Virus record (IMG/VR): IMGVR_UViG_3300042876_001120
Location: 1-31,576 of that record
Origin: a virus
Length of the DNA stretch: 31,576 nucleotides
Direction: 5' to 3' (one strand)
The first letter of the stretch is position 1. Each line of letters starts with the position of its first letter. Both the position numbers and the translations under genes were made by a program. A model generated the notes under the pieces. It saw only the letters and a list, made by a program, of their open reading frames with translations, was not told where the DNA came from and searched no databases. Below, piece after piece: positions 1-7,926 of this stretch.

Positions 1-401
1 ACGTGCGCATAGATCGGCGAGCCGACCTTGAGGGCGCCGACGATCCGGCGCGGATTGGCAGTCAGGAAGTACGTCACCGCCTGGTTGTGACAGGGCACGC
101 CGCTGGTCTTGATGCCCGGCTGCGCCTCGAACGGTGCAGCCGGCACATAGCCCACCATCGTCGCGGCGAGCAGGTTGTAGTAATCGGCGGCGACGTTCTG
201 ATAGGCCTTGAAACCGACCGTGATCTCCTCATCGCCCGTGGTGCCGGTCGAGCGCAGGATCAGTTCGCGCTCAGGGATCGACGTGTCGAAGCGCAACGTC
301 GTCCAGCCGGCGTTTTCTGCCAGCGCGCGCAGGACATCGAGCAATTGCAGATGGGCGTCCGGGCCTGCGCCCTTGACCACGGTGTCGATGGCGTAGGCCA
401 T
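1..401 (-). CDS. Tail-tip / virion structural protein, 5' part only
   Basis: The gene starts at the ATG at 401 and runs off the left edge with 133 codons visible and no stop. It begins MAYAIDTVVKGAGPDAHLQL. The ATG shares one base with the tape-measure stop (TGATG), so the two are probably translationally coupled. Lambda-like phages place minor tail or tail-tip proteins directly downstream of the tape measure. The visible sequence, with a tyrosine-rich middle (AADYYN) and a later CHNQAVTYFLTANPRRIV stretch, resembles a family annotated only as virion structural protein in siphoviruses. The position supports a tail-tip role. The family identification is from memory and the exact function is unknown. 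Confidence 0.7.
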   Translation of the reverse strand, partial: MAYAIDTVVKGAGPDAHLQLLDVLRALAENAGWTTLRFDTSIPERELILRSTGTTGDEEITVGFKAYQNVAADYYNLLAATMVGYVPAAPFEAQPGIKTSGVPCHNQAVTYFLTANPRRIVGALKVGSPIYAH

Positions 402-3400
402 CAGGCGCCTCCGATCCGCTGGCGCAGGAAACTGCCGTTGCGGTCGATCACGTTGAGGATGGTCTGCTCCAGCCCCCGGCTCTGCGCCATCGACTCGGCG
501 AGCGCATCGGTGTTGATCGCATTGATCAGGCGCAGATTGAGTTGCGGGTTCAGACCCGAGGCTGCCCGCGCGAGGCCGCCTTCGGCGAAGTGCATGCGCG
601 GCGGACGCGGCAACGACACGGCGGGCGGCGTGGCGCCCGCGAAGCGACGCGCGTGCCAGGCCTCCAGCGCGGGCATGCCGCGTCGGTTGAAGTCTTCGAG
701 GAAGGGCAACGCGCCGGGCTGGCGCACGATGGCGGCGCGGGTGACGAACTCGAAATCCGACAGCCACGCCGGGATGCTGTCGGAGGTCGCCGTACCCGGA
801 CCGCGCACGTGGCCACCGCTGGCGTAGCCGCCCCCGCCATTGAAGGTGGCCTGCGCGATCAGTCCGGCGATGGTCGCGCCCTGGGCGATGGCGCCCGCGA
901 TGAAGGGGATGTTCTGCGGAAAACCGACCTTGCTCGCTTCGGCAACATTGTTGGCGAGCGCGAGCGCCGCCTGCGCGATGGCGAACGCCTTCGACAGCGC
1001 GAACAGGGCGCGGTAGGTCGCGCTCTGCTCGCCGCCGAAGGATTTGGCGATGTCGGCGAGCTGGCCGAAAGTCGCGGAGGCACCCGCGAGCAGCACCTGG
1101 GTCTGCGCCGATTGCAATTGCGCGAGCGCGGCTTGGTGCTGGCGCTCGATCGTCTCTTCCTGCGCATCCCACTGCGCGTTCAGATCGGCGCGCTGCGAAC
1201 GGAACTGCGCGAGCAGCGCAAGCTGTTCGGCGTGCCAGGCTTCGAGCCGCGTGCGCGACTGTTCGATCTGCGCCAGATCGCTGCCGGTCTGACCGAGATC
1301 CGGTGTCGCACCGGGGACGCGGTCGAGCGCCGCATCGGGCTTGCGGAAACTCGTCTGCGCCACGCGCGCCATCGCCGCGTCGAACGCGGCCTTGGTCGCG
1401 ATCCCATCGCGCAGCGCATCGTTCAGCAGCGTGACCTGCGCCCGCGCCTCTTCCAGCGCGACTTCGGCCGGCGTGCGCAGACTGGCGCGCAGCGTCTCGT
1501 AGGCGCGCGTGGTCTTCTCGAGTTCGGCCTTGCGCTCCCGCTCGATCTCCGCGGCGGCGCGCGCTTGGTCGAGGGCCTCGGCCTCGGCGACGAGTTGCGC
1601 TTTCAGCGCGGGCGCAATCGCCTTCAGCGCGCCCTGCGTGGTCTCGTAGCGGATCCGCGCGGCCTCGCCGGCTCGGGTCTGGCCGGTTTCGACCTCGCCG
1701 AGCAACGCGACCTCGCGGCGCAGGGACTCCAGTTCGCGTTCGGCCGCTTCACGTGCGCGATCGGCGTCGGTCGCTTTGGGCTTCGGGGCGCGCGGACCTT
1801 TGGGTGCCTTGAACTGCTCGTCGATCTGCCCGCGCCGCGTCTTCTCGAAGGCCGCAAGCGAGACGCCCTCGACCTGCGTGACACCGCCCGCGCGCAGCGC
1901 CGCGATATCGCGTTCAAGCTCGCGCAGCTGCTGCGCCTTGGCGACCGCACGATCCTGACCGAGCGCCGCCTGCGCGCGACCGAGGGCGTTGATCGCGTTG
2001 GTCTGCCTGGCCTGCGTCGCCGCCTGGGCATCGGCCTTCGCCTGTTCGGCATTGGCCTCGCGCTGCAGGGTCGCCTGCTCCTGCCGCAGCGCACGGATGC
2101 GTTGCTTCGTGTCGGCATCGACATCGGCGCTGGCCAGCACCGCATCGAGCGAGTTCAGGCCGCCGAGTTCCCGCCACTCGTTGCCGATCCGGTTCAGCTC
2201 GTCGGTGGTCTTCGACAACCGGAACGCGAGATCGTCGCGGCCGATGTTGCGGATCGTCTGCCAGACCCCGCCGATGACCTTGCCGAGCGCGATCCACGCG
2301 CGTTCGAGCGAACCGGCACGCGCATAGGCGTCCTGCACGCGCTGCTCGTGGACGCGCGCGAAGGTCTCGATGGCGAGGCGCGCGGCGTCCTGCGCACGGC
2401 CCTGCGCTTCGAGCGCACGCACATGCTGGTACACCTCGACCGAGAGGAAGCGGTACTGCTGGTTGAGTTCGAGCAGTTGTGCAGACGGTGCGCGCGCCAG
2501 CGCAATCACCTTCTGCGTCGTGTCCTCGATCGACGCGCCGGTCAGGGTCGAGAGATTGACCGCGGCGCCCGCGGCGAGTGCGAGTGTGTCCCCCGCGAGG
2601 GTGCCTGCGGCGGCCAGCGCGGTCAGCGCGGCCTCGGCGTTGCCGTACTCGCCGGTCGCGCCGCCAACACTGTCCTTCACCACGCGCAGTTGCCCGGCGG
2701 TGGTCGCGGCGGCGTTGCCGCTGGCGATCAGCGCGCGTTCGTAGGCCTGCGTCTCGCGGTAGCCAGACACCGCCGCGACAGCGACGGCGCCGATCGCGGC
2801 GGCGGTCAGGCCCAAGCCGATCACCATCGGCGAGAGCGCCCCCAGCAGAGCACGTGCGGCGGGGACGATGCCGCCGAAGGAGTCCTTCAGCTGGCCACCC
2901 TGCTGGATCGCGACCAGCCACGGCTTCTGACCGCCGGCCAGCGAGGTGAAGATGTCCGTGATCTGCGCCGGCAACTGGCGCATCGCCTGCCGGGTCTGGC
3001 CGACGGAGATCCCGTACTGGTCCACGGCGCGGCGACCGACATCGGTCGCCCGCGCGGCGGTGACGGTCGCGGTGGCGAGCCCGGTACGCGTCGTTGCCAG
3101 CCGCGCTTCCAGCGCGTCGGCGCGGCGGTTGATCTCCAGCATCCGCAGCGCGGCGTCGCGCTGCAGGGCCTGCGCCTGCCCGAGGGCTGCGGTGCGGTCG
3201 GCCGGCGTGCGCAGCTGCTCCGGCGTTGCTGCAGAGAACACCGCGGTGGACGCGGCGCGACGTTCGGCGATGCGCGCCTGCTCAACCGCCTGCTGGCGCA
3301 AGGCGGCGGCGTTGCGGGCCGCGGCATCGGCTTCCAGGCGCGTGCGTCGCTCGACCTCGGCGGTGATCGCGCGCTGCGCGGCGAGCACGGGCGCTGCCTG

Positions 3401-3550
3401 CGCATCGACGGTCACCGCCCGACCGGCCGCGCGCACCTGGCCCAGCGCACGATCGACCTGGACGAGCGCGTTCTGCAGCCGGCCGAGACTGGTCTCGGCC
3501 TGCGCGGAGTCGCCGCGGACCTTGAAGTTGAGGACGAAATCCTGATTCAT
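401..3550 (-). CDS. Tail length tape measure protein (gpH role)
   Basis: This 1049-residue protein is the longest in the window. It sets tail length and forms the inner tail core. The N-terminal half is Ala/Gln/Arg-rich and looks coiled-coil. Around residues 195-225 there is a TMP_2-type signature (TDIFTSLAGGQKPW followed by QQGGQLKDSFGG), then a hydrophobic, Gly/Ala-rich stretch near 230-265. A central charged coiled-coil region follows. The last 200 residues resemble the lambda tape-measure C-terminus: hydrophobic Ala-rich helices, then GGGGYASGGHVRGPGT and DFEFVTRAA. It lies directly after the G/GT chaperones, as in lambda. The start is 27 bases after the T-frame stop and in the same frame, with no convincing Shine-Dalgarno, so reinitiation is likely. 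The stop overlaps the next start by one base. Confidence 0.93.
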   Translation of the reverse strand: MNQDFVLNFKVRGDSAQAETSLGRLQNALVQVDRALGQVRAAGRAVTVDAQAAPVLAAQRAITAEVERRTRLEADAAARNAAALRQQAVEQARIAERRAASTAVFSAATPEQLRTPADRTAALGQAQALQRDAALRMLEINRRADALEARLATTRTGLATATVTAARATDVGRRAVDQYGISVGQTRQAMRQLPAQITDIFTSLAGGQKPWLVAIQQGGQLKDSFGGIVPAARALLGALSPMVIGLGLTAAAIGAVAVAAVSGYRETQAYERALIASGNAAATTAGQLRVVKDSVGGATGEYGNAEAALTALAAAGTLAGDTLALAAGAAVNLSTLTGASIEDTTQKVIALARAPSAQLLELNQQYRFLSVEVYQHVRALEAQGRAQDAARLAIETFARVHEQRVQDAYARAGSLERAWIALGKVIGGVWQTIRNIGRDDLAFRLSKTTDELNRIGNEWRELGGLNSLDAVLASADVDADTKQRIRALRQEQATLQREANAEQAKADAQAATQARQTNAINALGRAQAALGQDRAVAKAQQLRELERDIAALRAGGVTQVEGVSLAAFEKTRRGQIDEQFKAPKGPRAPKPKATDADRAREAAERELESLRREVALLGEVETGQTRAGEAARIRYETTQGALKAIAPALKAQLVAEAEALDQARAAAEIERERKAELEKTTRAYETLRASLRTPAEVALEEARAQVTLLNDALRDGIATKAAFDAAMARVAQTSFRKPDAALDRVPGATPDLGQTGSDLAQIEQSRTRLEAWHAEQLALLAQFRSQRADLNAQWDAQEETIERQHQAALAQLQSAQTQVLLAGASATFGQLADIAKSFGGEQSATYRALFALSKAFAIAQAALALANNVAEASKVGFPQNIPFIAGAIAQGATIAGLIAQATFNGGGGYASGGHVRGPGTATSDSIPAWLSDFEFVTRAAIVRQPGALPFLEDFNRRGMPALEAWHARRFAGATPPAVSLPRPPRMHFAEGGLARAASGLNPQLNLRLINAINTDALAESMAQSRGLEQTILNVIDRNGSFLRQRIGGA

Positions 3551-3577
3551 GCGGACGCGTTCATGACGATGCTCGAA

Positions 3578-4233
3578 TCACGGACGGCCGCGCAGGGACT
3601 TCACGCGCGCCTCGGCGGCCTCCCCGCCCCACACGGCGGTGGCCACGTCCTCGATGAAGTCCGCACGGCGGTGGCGATCGGCGCGTTCAAGCGCCTCGAA
3701 CGCGGCGATCAACTGGCGCTCGGTGCGTCGTCCGAGCTGGTCGGGCGTGCCGTGTCCGGCGGCGGCGAGTCCGGCGAAGAGATCGCTCCAGCCGAGGCGC
3801 CGGTCGCGAGCCGCTGCGCCTCGCGCAATTGGGTCTCGCGCAGTTCCGCCAGCACCTCGCGCACGAAAAAAGCGGCGTTCACCGCGAACCAGGTCGCGAG
3901 GTACAGCTCCAGGTCGTCCGGCGGCAACGCTTCGAGCCAGGCGACCTCGACATCGCCCGCCTGCGCCGCGATCGCCGGGATCACCGCGCGGTGGCGACCG
4001 AACAGCCGGCGCACGTGCGCGTAACGCAGCGCGCCGTCGTCACTGGCGAGGATCAGATCGGCGATGAACGCCGCCGCGCGATCGGCCACGTCCAGGCCCT
4101 CGAAGAAGCCGTACTCGCGCAGCGTGATCGCGCGACCACCGAGGGTGAGCGTGCGATCCGGATGCAGGATCGCAAGGTCGTCCGCGGTGGCGGTGGCATC
4201 GGAGGCGGGAGCTGCGGGCAGTTTCGTGGCCAT
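3578..4233 (-). CDS. Tail assembly chaperone GT fusion made by -1 frameshift
   Basis: This is the predicted frameshift product of the gene starting at 4233. If ribosomes slip back one base at 3871-3865, 123 G residues are followed by 95 residues from the -1 frame, ending at the TGA at 3580-3578, for 218 residues in total. The -1 frame stays open from the slip site onward. It ends in a protein-like domain (GWSDLFAGLAAAGHGTP, RRTERQLIAAFEAL, ADFIEDVATAVWGG). That segment has no ATG, GTG or TTG between the slip site and the start of the domain, so independent initiation is unlikely. In lambda, G and GT coat the tape measure during tail assembly, and the position between tail tube and tape measure matches. 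Frameshifting is inferred from sequence. Confidence 0.75.
3709..4233 (-). CDS. Tail assembly chaperone (gpG role)
   Basis: This is the unshifted 174-residue product. The start chosen is the ATG at 4233 (MATKLPAAPASDATATADDL), which overlaps the tail-tube stop by one base; the frame is open further upstream but that part is antisense-like. A compact middle region (RAITLREYGFFEGLDVADRA, later DDLELYLATWFAVNAAFFVR) is followed by a Ser/Pro/Asp-rich tail. That tail is the part replaced when the ribosome shifts frame. The family is weakly conserved, so the role is assigned from size, from the position between tail tube and tape measure, and from the slippery site it contains. Confidence 0.8.
   Translation of the reverse strand: MATKLPAAPASDATATADDLAILHPDRTLTLGGRAITLREYGFFEGLDVADRAAAFIADLILASDDGALRYAHVRRLFGRHRAVIPAIAAQAGDVEVAWLEALPPDDLELYLATWFAVNAAFFVREVLAELRETQLREAQRLATGASAGAISSPDSPPPDTARPTSSDDAPSAS
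3865..3871 (-). other. -1 ribosomal slippery heptamer T TTT TTC
   Basis: On the minus strand the chaperone codons GCT TTT TTC place a canonical X XXY YYZ heptamer (T TTT TTC) in the correct phase. After a one-base slip the new frame has no stop until 3578, where it ends in a domain-like sequence just before the tape measure. In the plus-strand listing it appears as six A residues preceded by G. Confidence 0.78.
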
Positions 4234-4988
4234 CACGCCACCTCCGGCAGATCGAGTCGCCCGAAGCCGCCGAGCAACGGATCGGCTGCGGCCTCGGCAT
4301 CGAACAACACCGACGCGGTCAGCTCGAACTGACCGAACGACTCGTGGATCAGGCCGAGGTTGCTGACCGGATTGAATTGCACCCGGTACAGGCGCACCTG
4401 CACCGGCGCGTTGTCGATCGAGTTGATGCCGTCGAGGTACAGGAAGCGTTCCGGTGCCGGCGTGGTCAGCATCGCCACGCTGGTGCGCGCACCATAGCGG
4501 TAGGCCGCGCGCAGCGGCTGAGTGAACGCCGCGAGGTTCAACAGCTTGATCAGACCCGCGCGGATGCTCTCGATCCGGTAGTGGGTGTTCGCCACCAGCG
4601 TCGCGGGGGCGGCGTTGCCGTCGGTCAACACGAACTGGCTGATCGTGGTGTGGTCGAGCGCGATCACATCGTTCGCGGCGAGCCCCGCCGGAAACGCTTC
4701 GCCCGTCACCGTGCCGGCGGCGATCGTGGCTTTGCTCGCGTACAGGCCGAGCAGAAGATTGTCGATGTCGGCCCAGTTGATCGCGACGGTGAGTTCGGCC
4801 TCCTTGCCCTTCTGCAGCACGGCGGAGGTCAGGCGATTGCCCGAGTACGATTCCTTGCGCGTTTCCGTCTCGGTTTTGAGGGTCAGGTCGCACTTGGGGG
4901 CATCGCCGACCCAGCGCAGTGCGCCGGGCCGGCCGCCGGGCAAGCGGGTGCCCAGATAGAGTTTTCCCTGGAACGAAAAGTCCTGCAT
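4233..4988 (-). CDS. Major tail tube protein (gpV role)
   Basis: This 251-residue protein would polymerise into the non-contractile tail tube. The start chosen is the ATG at 4988 (MQDFSFQGKLYLGTRL). It has a good Shine-Dalgarno (AGGAG about six bases upstream) and overlaps the preceding TAA by one base (TAATG). The N-terminal half (GALRWVGDAPKCDLTL, SGNRLTSAVLQKGKEAEL, WADIDNLLLGLY) resembles a phage tail-tube family. The C-terminal half is beta-rich and ends in a strand pattern with ASVLFDAEAAAD. It sits upstream of the chaperone genes, as V does in lambda. The tail-tube assignment is fairly secure, though the named family is from memory. Confidence 0.82.
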   Translation of the reverse strand: MQDFSFQGKLYLGTRLPGGRPGALRWVGDAPKCDLTLKTETETRKESYSGNRLTSAVLQKGKEAELTVAINWADIDNLLLGLYASKATIAAGTVTGEAFPAGLAANDVIALDHTTISQFVLTDGNAAPATLVANTHYRIESIRAGLIKLLNLAAFTQPLRAAYRYGARTSVAMLTTPAPERFLYLDGINSIDNAPVQVRLYRVQFNPVSNLGLIHESFGQFELTASVLFDAEAAADPLLGGFGRLDLPEVA

Positions 4989-5284
4989 TACACGCTCCTG
5001 GCCGTCGTGTCGGCGGTCGGTTCGGGGGAGGAAAGATCGACCGCGACGCGGGCGCGGCGGTCTTGGCGCGACGGGACCGCGTCGGTCACCGCGTCGGCGA
5101 CAGGCGCATCCGCGACGGGTGCGGTGGTCGACGCATCGGCGAGCGCGGGCGGCGGCCGGGTCAGGCCCCATGCCTCGAGCACGGCGGCATCGGCGTCGTT
5201 GACGCTGAGTTCGATGCCTTCCGGCGGCGGGTCGTAGGCGATGCCCTCGTGGGTGTGCGGGTGGTACAGGCGGATGGTTTTCAT
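4988..5284 (-). CDS. Small conserved phage protein, function unknown
   Basis: This 98-residue protein starts MKTIRLYHPHTHEGIAYDPP. The first 45 residues look folded (EGIELSVNDADAAVLEAWGL). The rest is Ala/Pro/Asp/Val-rich and probably disordered, with repeated VADA/VTDA segments. It overlaps the Z-like gene by four bases and the tail-tube start by one, so it belongs to the tail operon. Phages often encode such a protein next to the tail tube. No function can be assigned from sequence. Confidence 0.75.
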   Translation of the reverse strand: MKTIRLYHPHTHEGIAYDPPPEGIELSVNDADAAVLEAWGLTRPPPALADASTTAPVADAPVADAVTDAVPSRQDRRARVAVDLSSPEPTADTTARSV

Positions 5285-5913
5285 GTGCGTGGTGCGTTGG
5301 GGGAAACAGGGGTTGACGCCCCGGCGGCGAGCCGCTGTAGTCGTTCGGACGCGGCGGCGACCACGCCGCGGGCGTAGTCGACGAGGCGTTCGGGGCGACG
5401 GCCCTTGGCGAGCATTTGCGCGGCGGTGGCGCCGTACTCGGCGACCAGCGGCTGACGTTGCTTGCCGGCATACCGGCCTTGCTGCATCGGGCGCTTGGGG
5501 CCTTCTCGGCGGAAGACGTGTTCGTTGCCCGCGAGGCCCCGTCGGATGAAGGCGCGTTCGCGCAGGCTGCGTTTGCCGCGGAAGATCGCGGCGGTGACGC
5601 CACGCGCCGTCGGACGCGCCGCAAAATTCCGTAGGCCGATGCCGCGGAAGCGGCCGACCAGGCGCACGCCCTCATCGGTGACGCGCGATGACAGGTCTTG
5701 CGTGAGGCGGCGCGCGCCGATCTGGTACTCGGCCTGGATATCGCGGCGGGCCTGGACCGGCAGACGCCGGGACAAGGTGCCGATCGCGCGCGTGTGCAGG
5801 GTCGGCAGCCGCGAGGCCAGCACGCTCAGATTGCGGGAGGCGGACAGCAGGCCGTCGAGATCGGCGTGCAACGCGAACGCGCCGCCACCGCCCTGCGTGG
5901 AGGTCGTGGTCAT
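5281..5913 (-). CDS. Minor tail protein Z-like (tail completion)
   Basis: This 210-residue basic protein resembles the lambda gpZ family: LPVQARRDIQAEYQIGARRL, then LRNFAARPTARGVTAAIFRG, then an Arg-rich segment. Z acts in tail completion and DNA positioning at the head-tail joint. It lies downstream of the U-like gene, but the two are separated here by an inserted plus-strand gene. No Shine-Dalgarno is visible before the ATG at 5913. In lambda the order is Z then U, whereas here U-like precedes Z-like. The family call rests on remembered motifs and length. Confidence 0.65.
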   Translation of the reverse strand: MTTTSTQGGGGAFALHADLDGLLSASRNLSVLASRLPTLHTRAIGTLSRRLPVQARRDIQAEYQIGARRLTQDLSSRVTDEGVRLVGRFRGIGLRNFAARPTARGVTAAIFRGKRSLRERAFIRRGLAGNEHVFRREGPKRPMQQGRYAGKQRQPLVAEYGATAAQMLAKGRRPERLVDYARGVVAAASERLQRLAAGASTPVSPNAPRT

Positions 5914-6013
5914 GGGGAGGAATGGAAATTCAGTGGGAAACGGAACGTGTCCGCTTTCGGGAAGGGCCGGGGTGCGCTACAAGGGATCTCTCCCCCAGGC
6001 CAGGAACGAATGC

Positions 6014-6790
6014 ATGCCGCCGACCAATCGCTTCATCGACGCGAAGCTCATCGAACACTCGCGGCAACTGCGATCCGAACTCGGAAAGGACGCGATTTTT
6101 TTCGGGATCACGGGGGTCCTGATCGGCTTGGTGCATCTGTCCGAATTCAGGATTCTTGGCGTCAACGTCGGCGGCGCCAGGCTCTCCGACGACCTCCTCG
6201 GCGACTACCTCTCGTTCACCGCGCTTGCATTTCAGATGCTCGGTTGCATGCTCATGGGAGGCTTGGTCGGATTGATGCGAAGCGTTGCGCCGTTGCGGCG
6301 GGCGCTTCTCGAACTCTATGACCATGTCCGACTGCGGCTGCTGCAGGTCGCCTCGCCGATGATCTGCATTTCGATCGGCATCGCGCTCACATCGACCACG
6401 CATTTCTTCAACACCGGTCGTGGCCACGGACTGGCGCTGGCCGTACTGCTGGTGGTGTTCGTCCTCTATGTGGTCATCGCCTATCTGGTGCCAACACTCC
6501 TCGATCCGCGCGCCGACTGGCCTGCCGTACGTGGACAACAGTGGGTCGTTCCCGTGCTGACCGTCGCGCTGTCGCTGGCCGGCTTGCTGTTTCTCATCGT
6601 TGCGATCCCCGCCCAGCATCGACACGAGGCGACCGGCGACGCGAACGCCTGGGATCAGACGCCCCGCCCGGACCGCCGATACCGCGTCCCGAACAGCACC
6701 TGCGCCGCCATCGCGGCGATGCCGTCCGGTCGGTCGAGCAGCACCGACTCCTGGAACTGCAGCGGCAATGCCAGCGGTGCCTGCGCGTAG
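6014..6790 (+). CDS. Five-helix integral membrane protein, inserted (moron-like) gene
   Basis: This 258-residue protein of unknown family is encoded opposite to the surrounding tail genes. The ATG at 6014 is preceded by AGGAA with about seven bases of spacing. Five hydrophobic segments fall at about residues 27-43, 67-88, 113-131, 139-160 and 176-198, giving an inner-membrane protein with a charged N-terminus. From about residue 214 the reading frame is antisense to the U-like gene, and that 45-residue tail looks random (Ser/Arg/Pro/Cys-rich), so the functional part probably ends near residue 210. The location between two tail genes on the opposite strand is typical of a lysogenic-conversion or superinfection-exclusion moron. 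It is not obviously a holin: it is too long and far from a lysis cassette. Confidence 0.75.
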   Translation: MPPTNRFIDAKLIEHSRQLRSELGKDAIFFGITGVLIGLVHLSEFRILGVNVGGARLSDDLLGDYLSFTALAFQMLGCMLMGGLVGLMRSVAPLRRALLELYDHVRLRLLQVASPMICISIGIALTSTTHFFNTGRGHGLALAVLLVVFVLYVVIAYLVPTLLDPRADWPAVRGQQWVVPVLTVALSLAGLLFLIVAIPAQHRHEATGDANAWDQTPRPDRRYRVPNSTCAAIAAMPSGRSSSTDSWNCSGNASGACA

Positions 6791-7098
6791 CCATCCAGCG
6801 CATCCTCGATGTCGGCGATGGTCTCGACGATGCGCTGCTGCGCGTCGCCCTGTTTCACCGGCACCAGCGCCTCGACGACGAAGGTGAACCCACGTTCGCC
6901 GGCACTGCGCGCGTCGTCAGGAAACACGCTCGTCAGCGGATACAGCGTCAGGCGCGGCGCATCGCTCGGGTCGAATGCCCCCGGCTCCAGACGCACGTCG
7001 CGGCCGGCGTCGGTGCGGTAGTCGTTCGCTCGACGCACGGTGCGCAATCGCGTCTGCACCAGCTCCAGAATCGCCCACGGGATCGGCGTCTCACCCAT
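6655..7098 (-). CDS. Tail terminator protein, U-like
   Basis: This 147-residue protein begins MGETPIPWAILELVQTRLRT and ends VLFGTRYRRSGRGV. Its length, its mixed alpha/beta pattern (DAPRLTLYPLTSVFPDD, RGFTFVVEALVPV, IVETIADIEDALDG) and its place between the FII-like joiner and the Z-like gene fit a gpU-type terminator that caps the tail tube and joins it to the head. It overlaps the upstream FII-like gene by eight bases. Its last 136 bases are overlapped antisense by the inserted membrane-protein gene. The family is sequence-divergent, so the call rests on context. Confidence 0.6.
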   Translation of the reverse strand: MGETPIPWAILELVQTRLRTVRRANDYRTDAGRDVRLEPGAFDPSDAPRLTLYPLTSVFPDDARSAGERGFTFVVEALVPVKQGDAQQRIVETIADIEDALDGYAQAPLALPLQFQESVLLDRPDGIAAMAAQVLFGTRYRRSGRGV

Positions 7099-7396
7099 GC
7101 AGCACCGTTTCGGTCACGAAGCCGTCGTCGACGACGATGCGCTCGATCCGGAACCGGCCGCCGGGCACGTGCAACACATCCCCCGCACGCGGCGTCCACT
7201 CGGTCTTGCGGAACTTCACGGTGGTGACGCGGGTGAAGCCCTGGCTGTAGTCGCCCAGTTCCGCCACGTTGTAGGTGATCACCACCCGCACGGGCACCGG
7301 TGGCCGACGGCCCCGGCGCACGATGGCCGGCTCGCCGAACACCGCGAACAGCGCATCGTGCGCGGCCTCGAAGGCCGGATCGAGCGGCGCGCTCAC
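7091..7396 (-). CDS. Head-tail joining protein, FII-like
   Basis: This 101-residue protein resembles the lambda FII/phage-attachment family. It begins DPAFEAAHDALFAVFGEPA and ends in beta-rich GDVLHVPGGRFRIERIVVDD. Translation is taken from the GTG at 7396, which overlaps the endolysin stop (GTGA) by four bases; no ATG lies at a sensible position. FII-type proteins complete the portal vertex before tail docking. The neighbouring U-like and Z-like genes fit this. Confidence 0.7.
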   Translation of the reverse strand: MSAPLDPAFEAAHDALFAVFGEPAIVRRGRRPPVPVRVVITYNVAELGDYSQGFTRVTTVKFRKTEWTPRAGDVLHVPGGRFRIERIVVDDGFVTETVLHG

Positions 7397-7917
7397 GCCA
7401 GATCCCGCGCGGCATAGCGCAGGTTCTCGGCGATCCGCCGCGTCCAGCCGCGACCGAACGCGGAGAAGCGGTCGTGTTCGGCATACAGGTCGAGCCGCAG
7501 CGCGAGCAGCCGCTCGATCAGCGAGGCCTCGTCGGCCACACGCAGGGCCGCCAGCGTCACCGGCCCGAGTTGGCCGTCGATCCGCACGCCGCCCAGCCGC
7601 TGCAGCCAGCGCACCGTGCGACCGACGCCGTGGTTCACGGCGGCGTCGAGCGCCTGGAACGCGAGCGCGGGCGGCAACGCATCGCCCTGCAGCGGTGTCC
7701 AAAAATCCCGCCGGTACAGCGCGATCGCCTCCGCCCGCGTGAGCCGGCGGATGTCGAGGGTCGGATAGGTGCGCTGGCTGATGCCCCAGCGCGTGCGTCC
7801 GCCCGCATCGCGCGGATCGTCGGCATCCCCGCCCTCGTGGATCAGCACGCGGTCGATCGCGCGGACAAAGCGCTCCTGTGCCGGCAGCGATGCTGCCGGC
7901 ATTTCGGTGTCGGTCAT
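7393..7917 (-). CDS. Endolysin, GH108-type N-acetylmuramidase
   Basis: This 174-residue protein carries the glycosyl hydrolase 108 signature near its N-terminus: HEGG at residues 27-30 with the likely catalytic Glu28, then DPRDAGGRTRWGIS. A C-terminal part with DGQLGPVTLAAL resembles the peptidoglycan-binding PG_binding_3 domain. It would cleave the glycan strand of peptidoglycan at lysis. No signal peptide or membrane anchor is visible, so it needs a holin, which is not adjacent. It sits between the capsid gene and the head-tail joiner, within the head operon rather than in a lysis cassette. Confidence 0.88.
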   Translation of the reverse strand: MTDTEMPAASLPAQERFVRAIDRVLIHEGGDADDPRDAGGRTRWGISQRTYPTLDIRRLTRAEAIALYRRDFWTPLQGDALPPALAFQALDAAVNHGVGRTVRWLQRLGGVRIDGQLGPVTLAALRVADEASLIERLLALRLDLYAEHDRFSAFGRGWTRRIAENLRYAARDLA

Positions 7918-7926
7918 CGTCGTGCC

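Noticed and set aside
542-4024. A very long plus-strand open frame (over 1100 codons) across the tape-measure gene
   Set aside because: It is antisense to the tape measure, made of Arg/Gly/Glu-rich sequence typical of shadow frames in high-G+C DNA, and shows no domain.
5930-6625. Minus-strand frame opposite the five-helix membrane protein
   Set aside because: It is Gln/Asp/Glu/Arg-rich, as expected for the complement of hydrophobic codons, and the plus strand has clear membrane helices and a Shine-Dalgarno.
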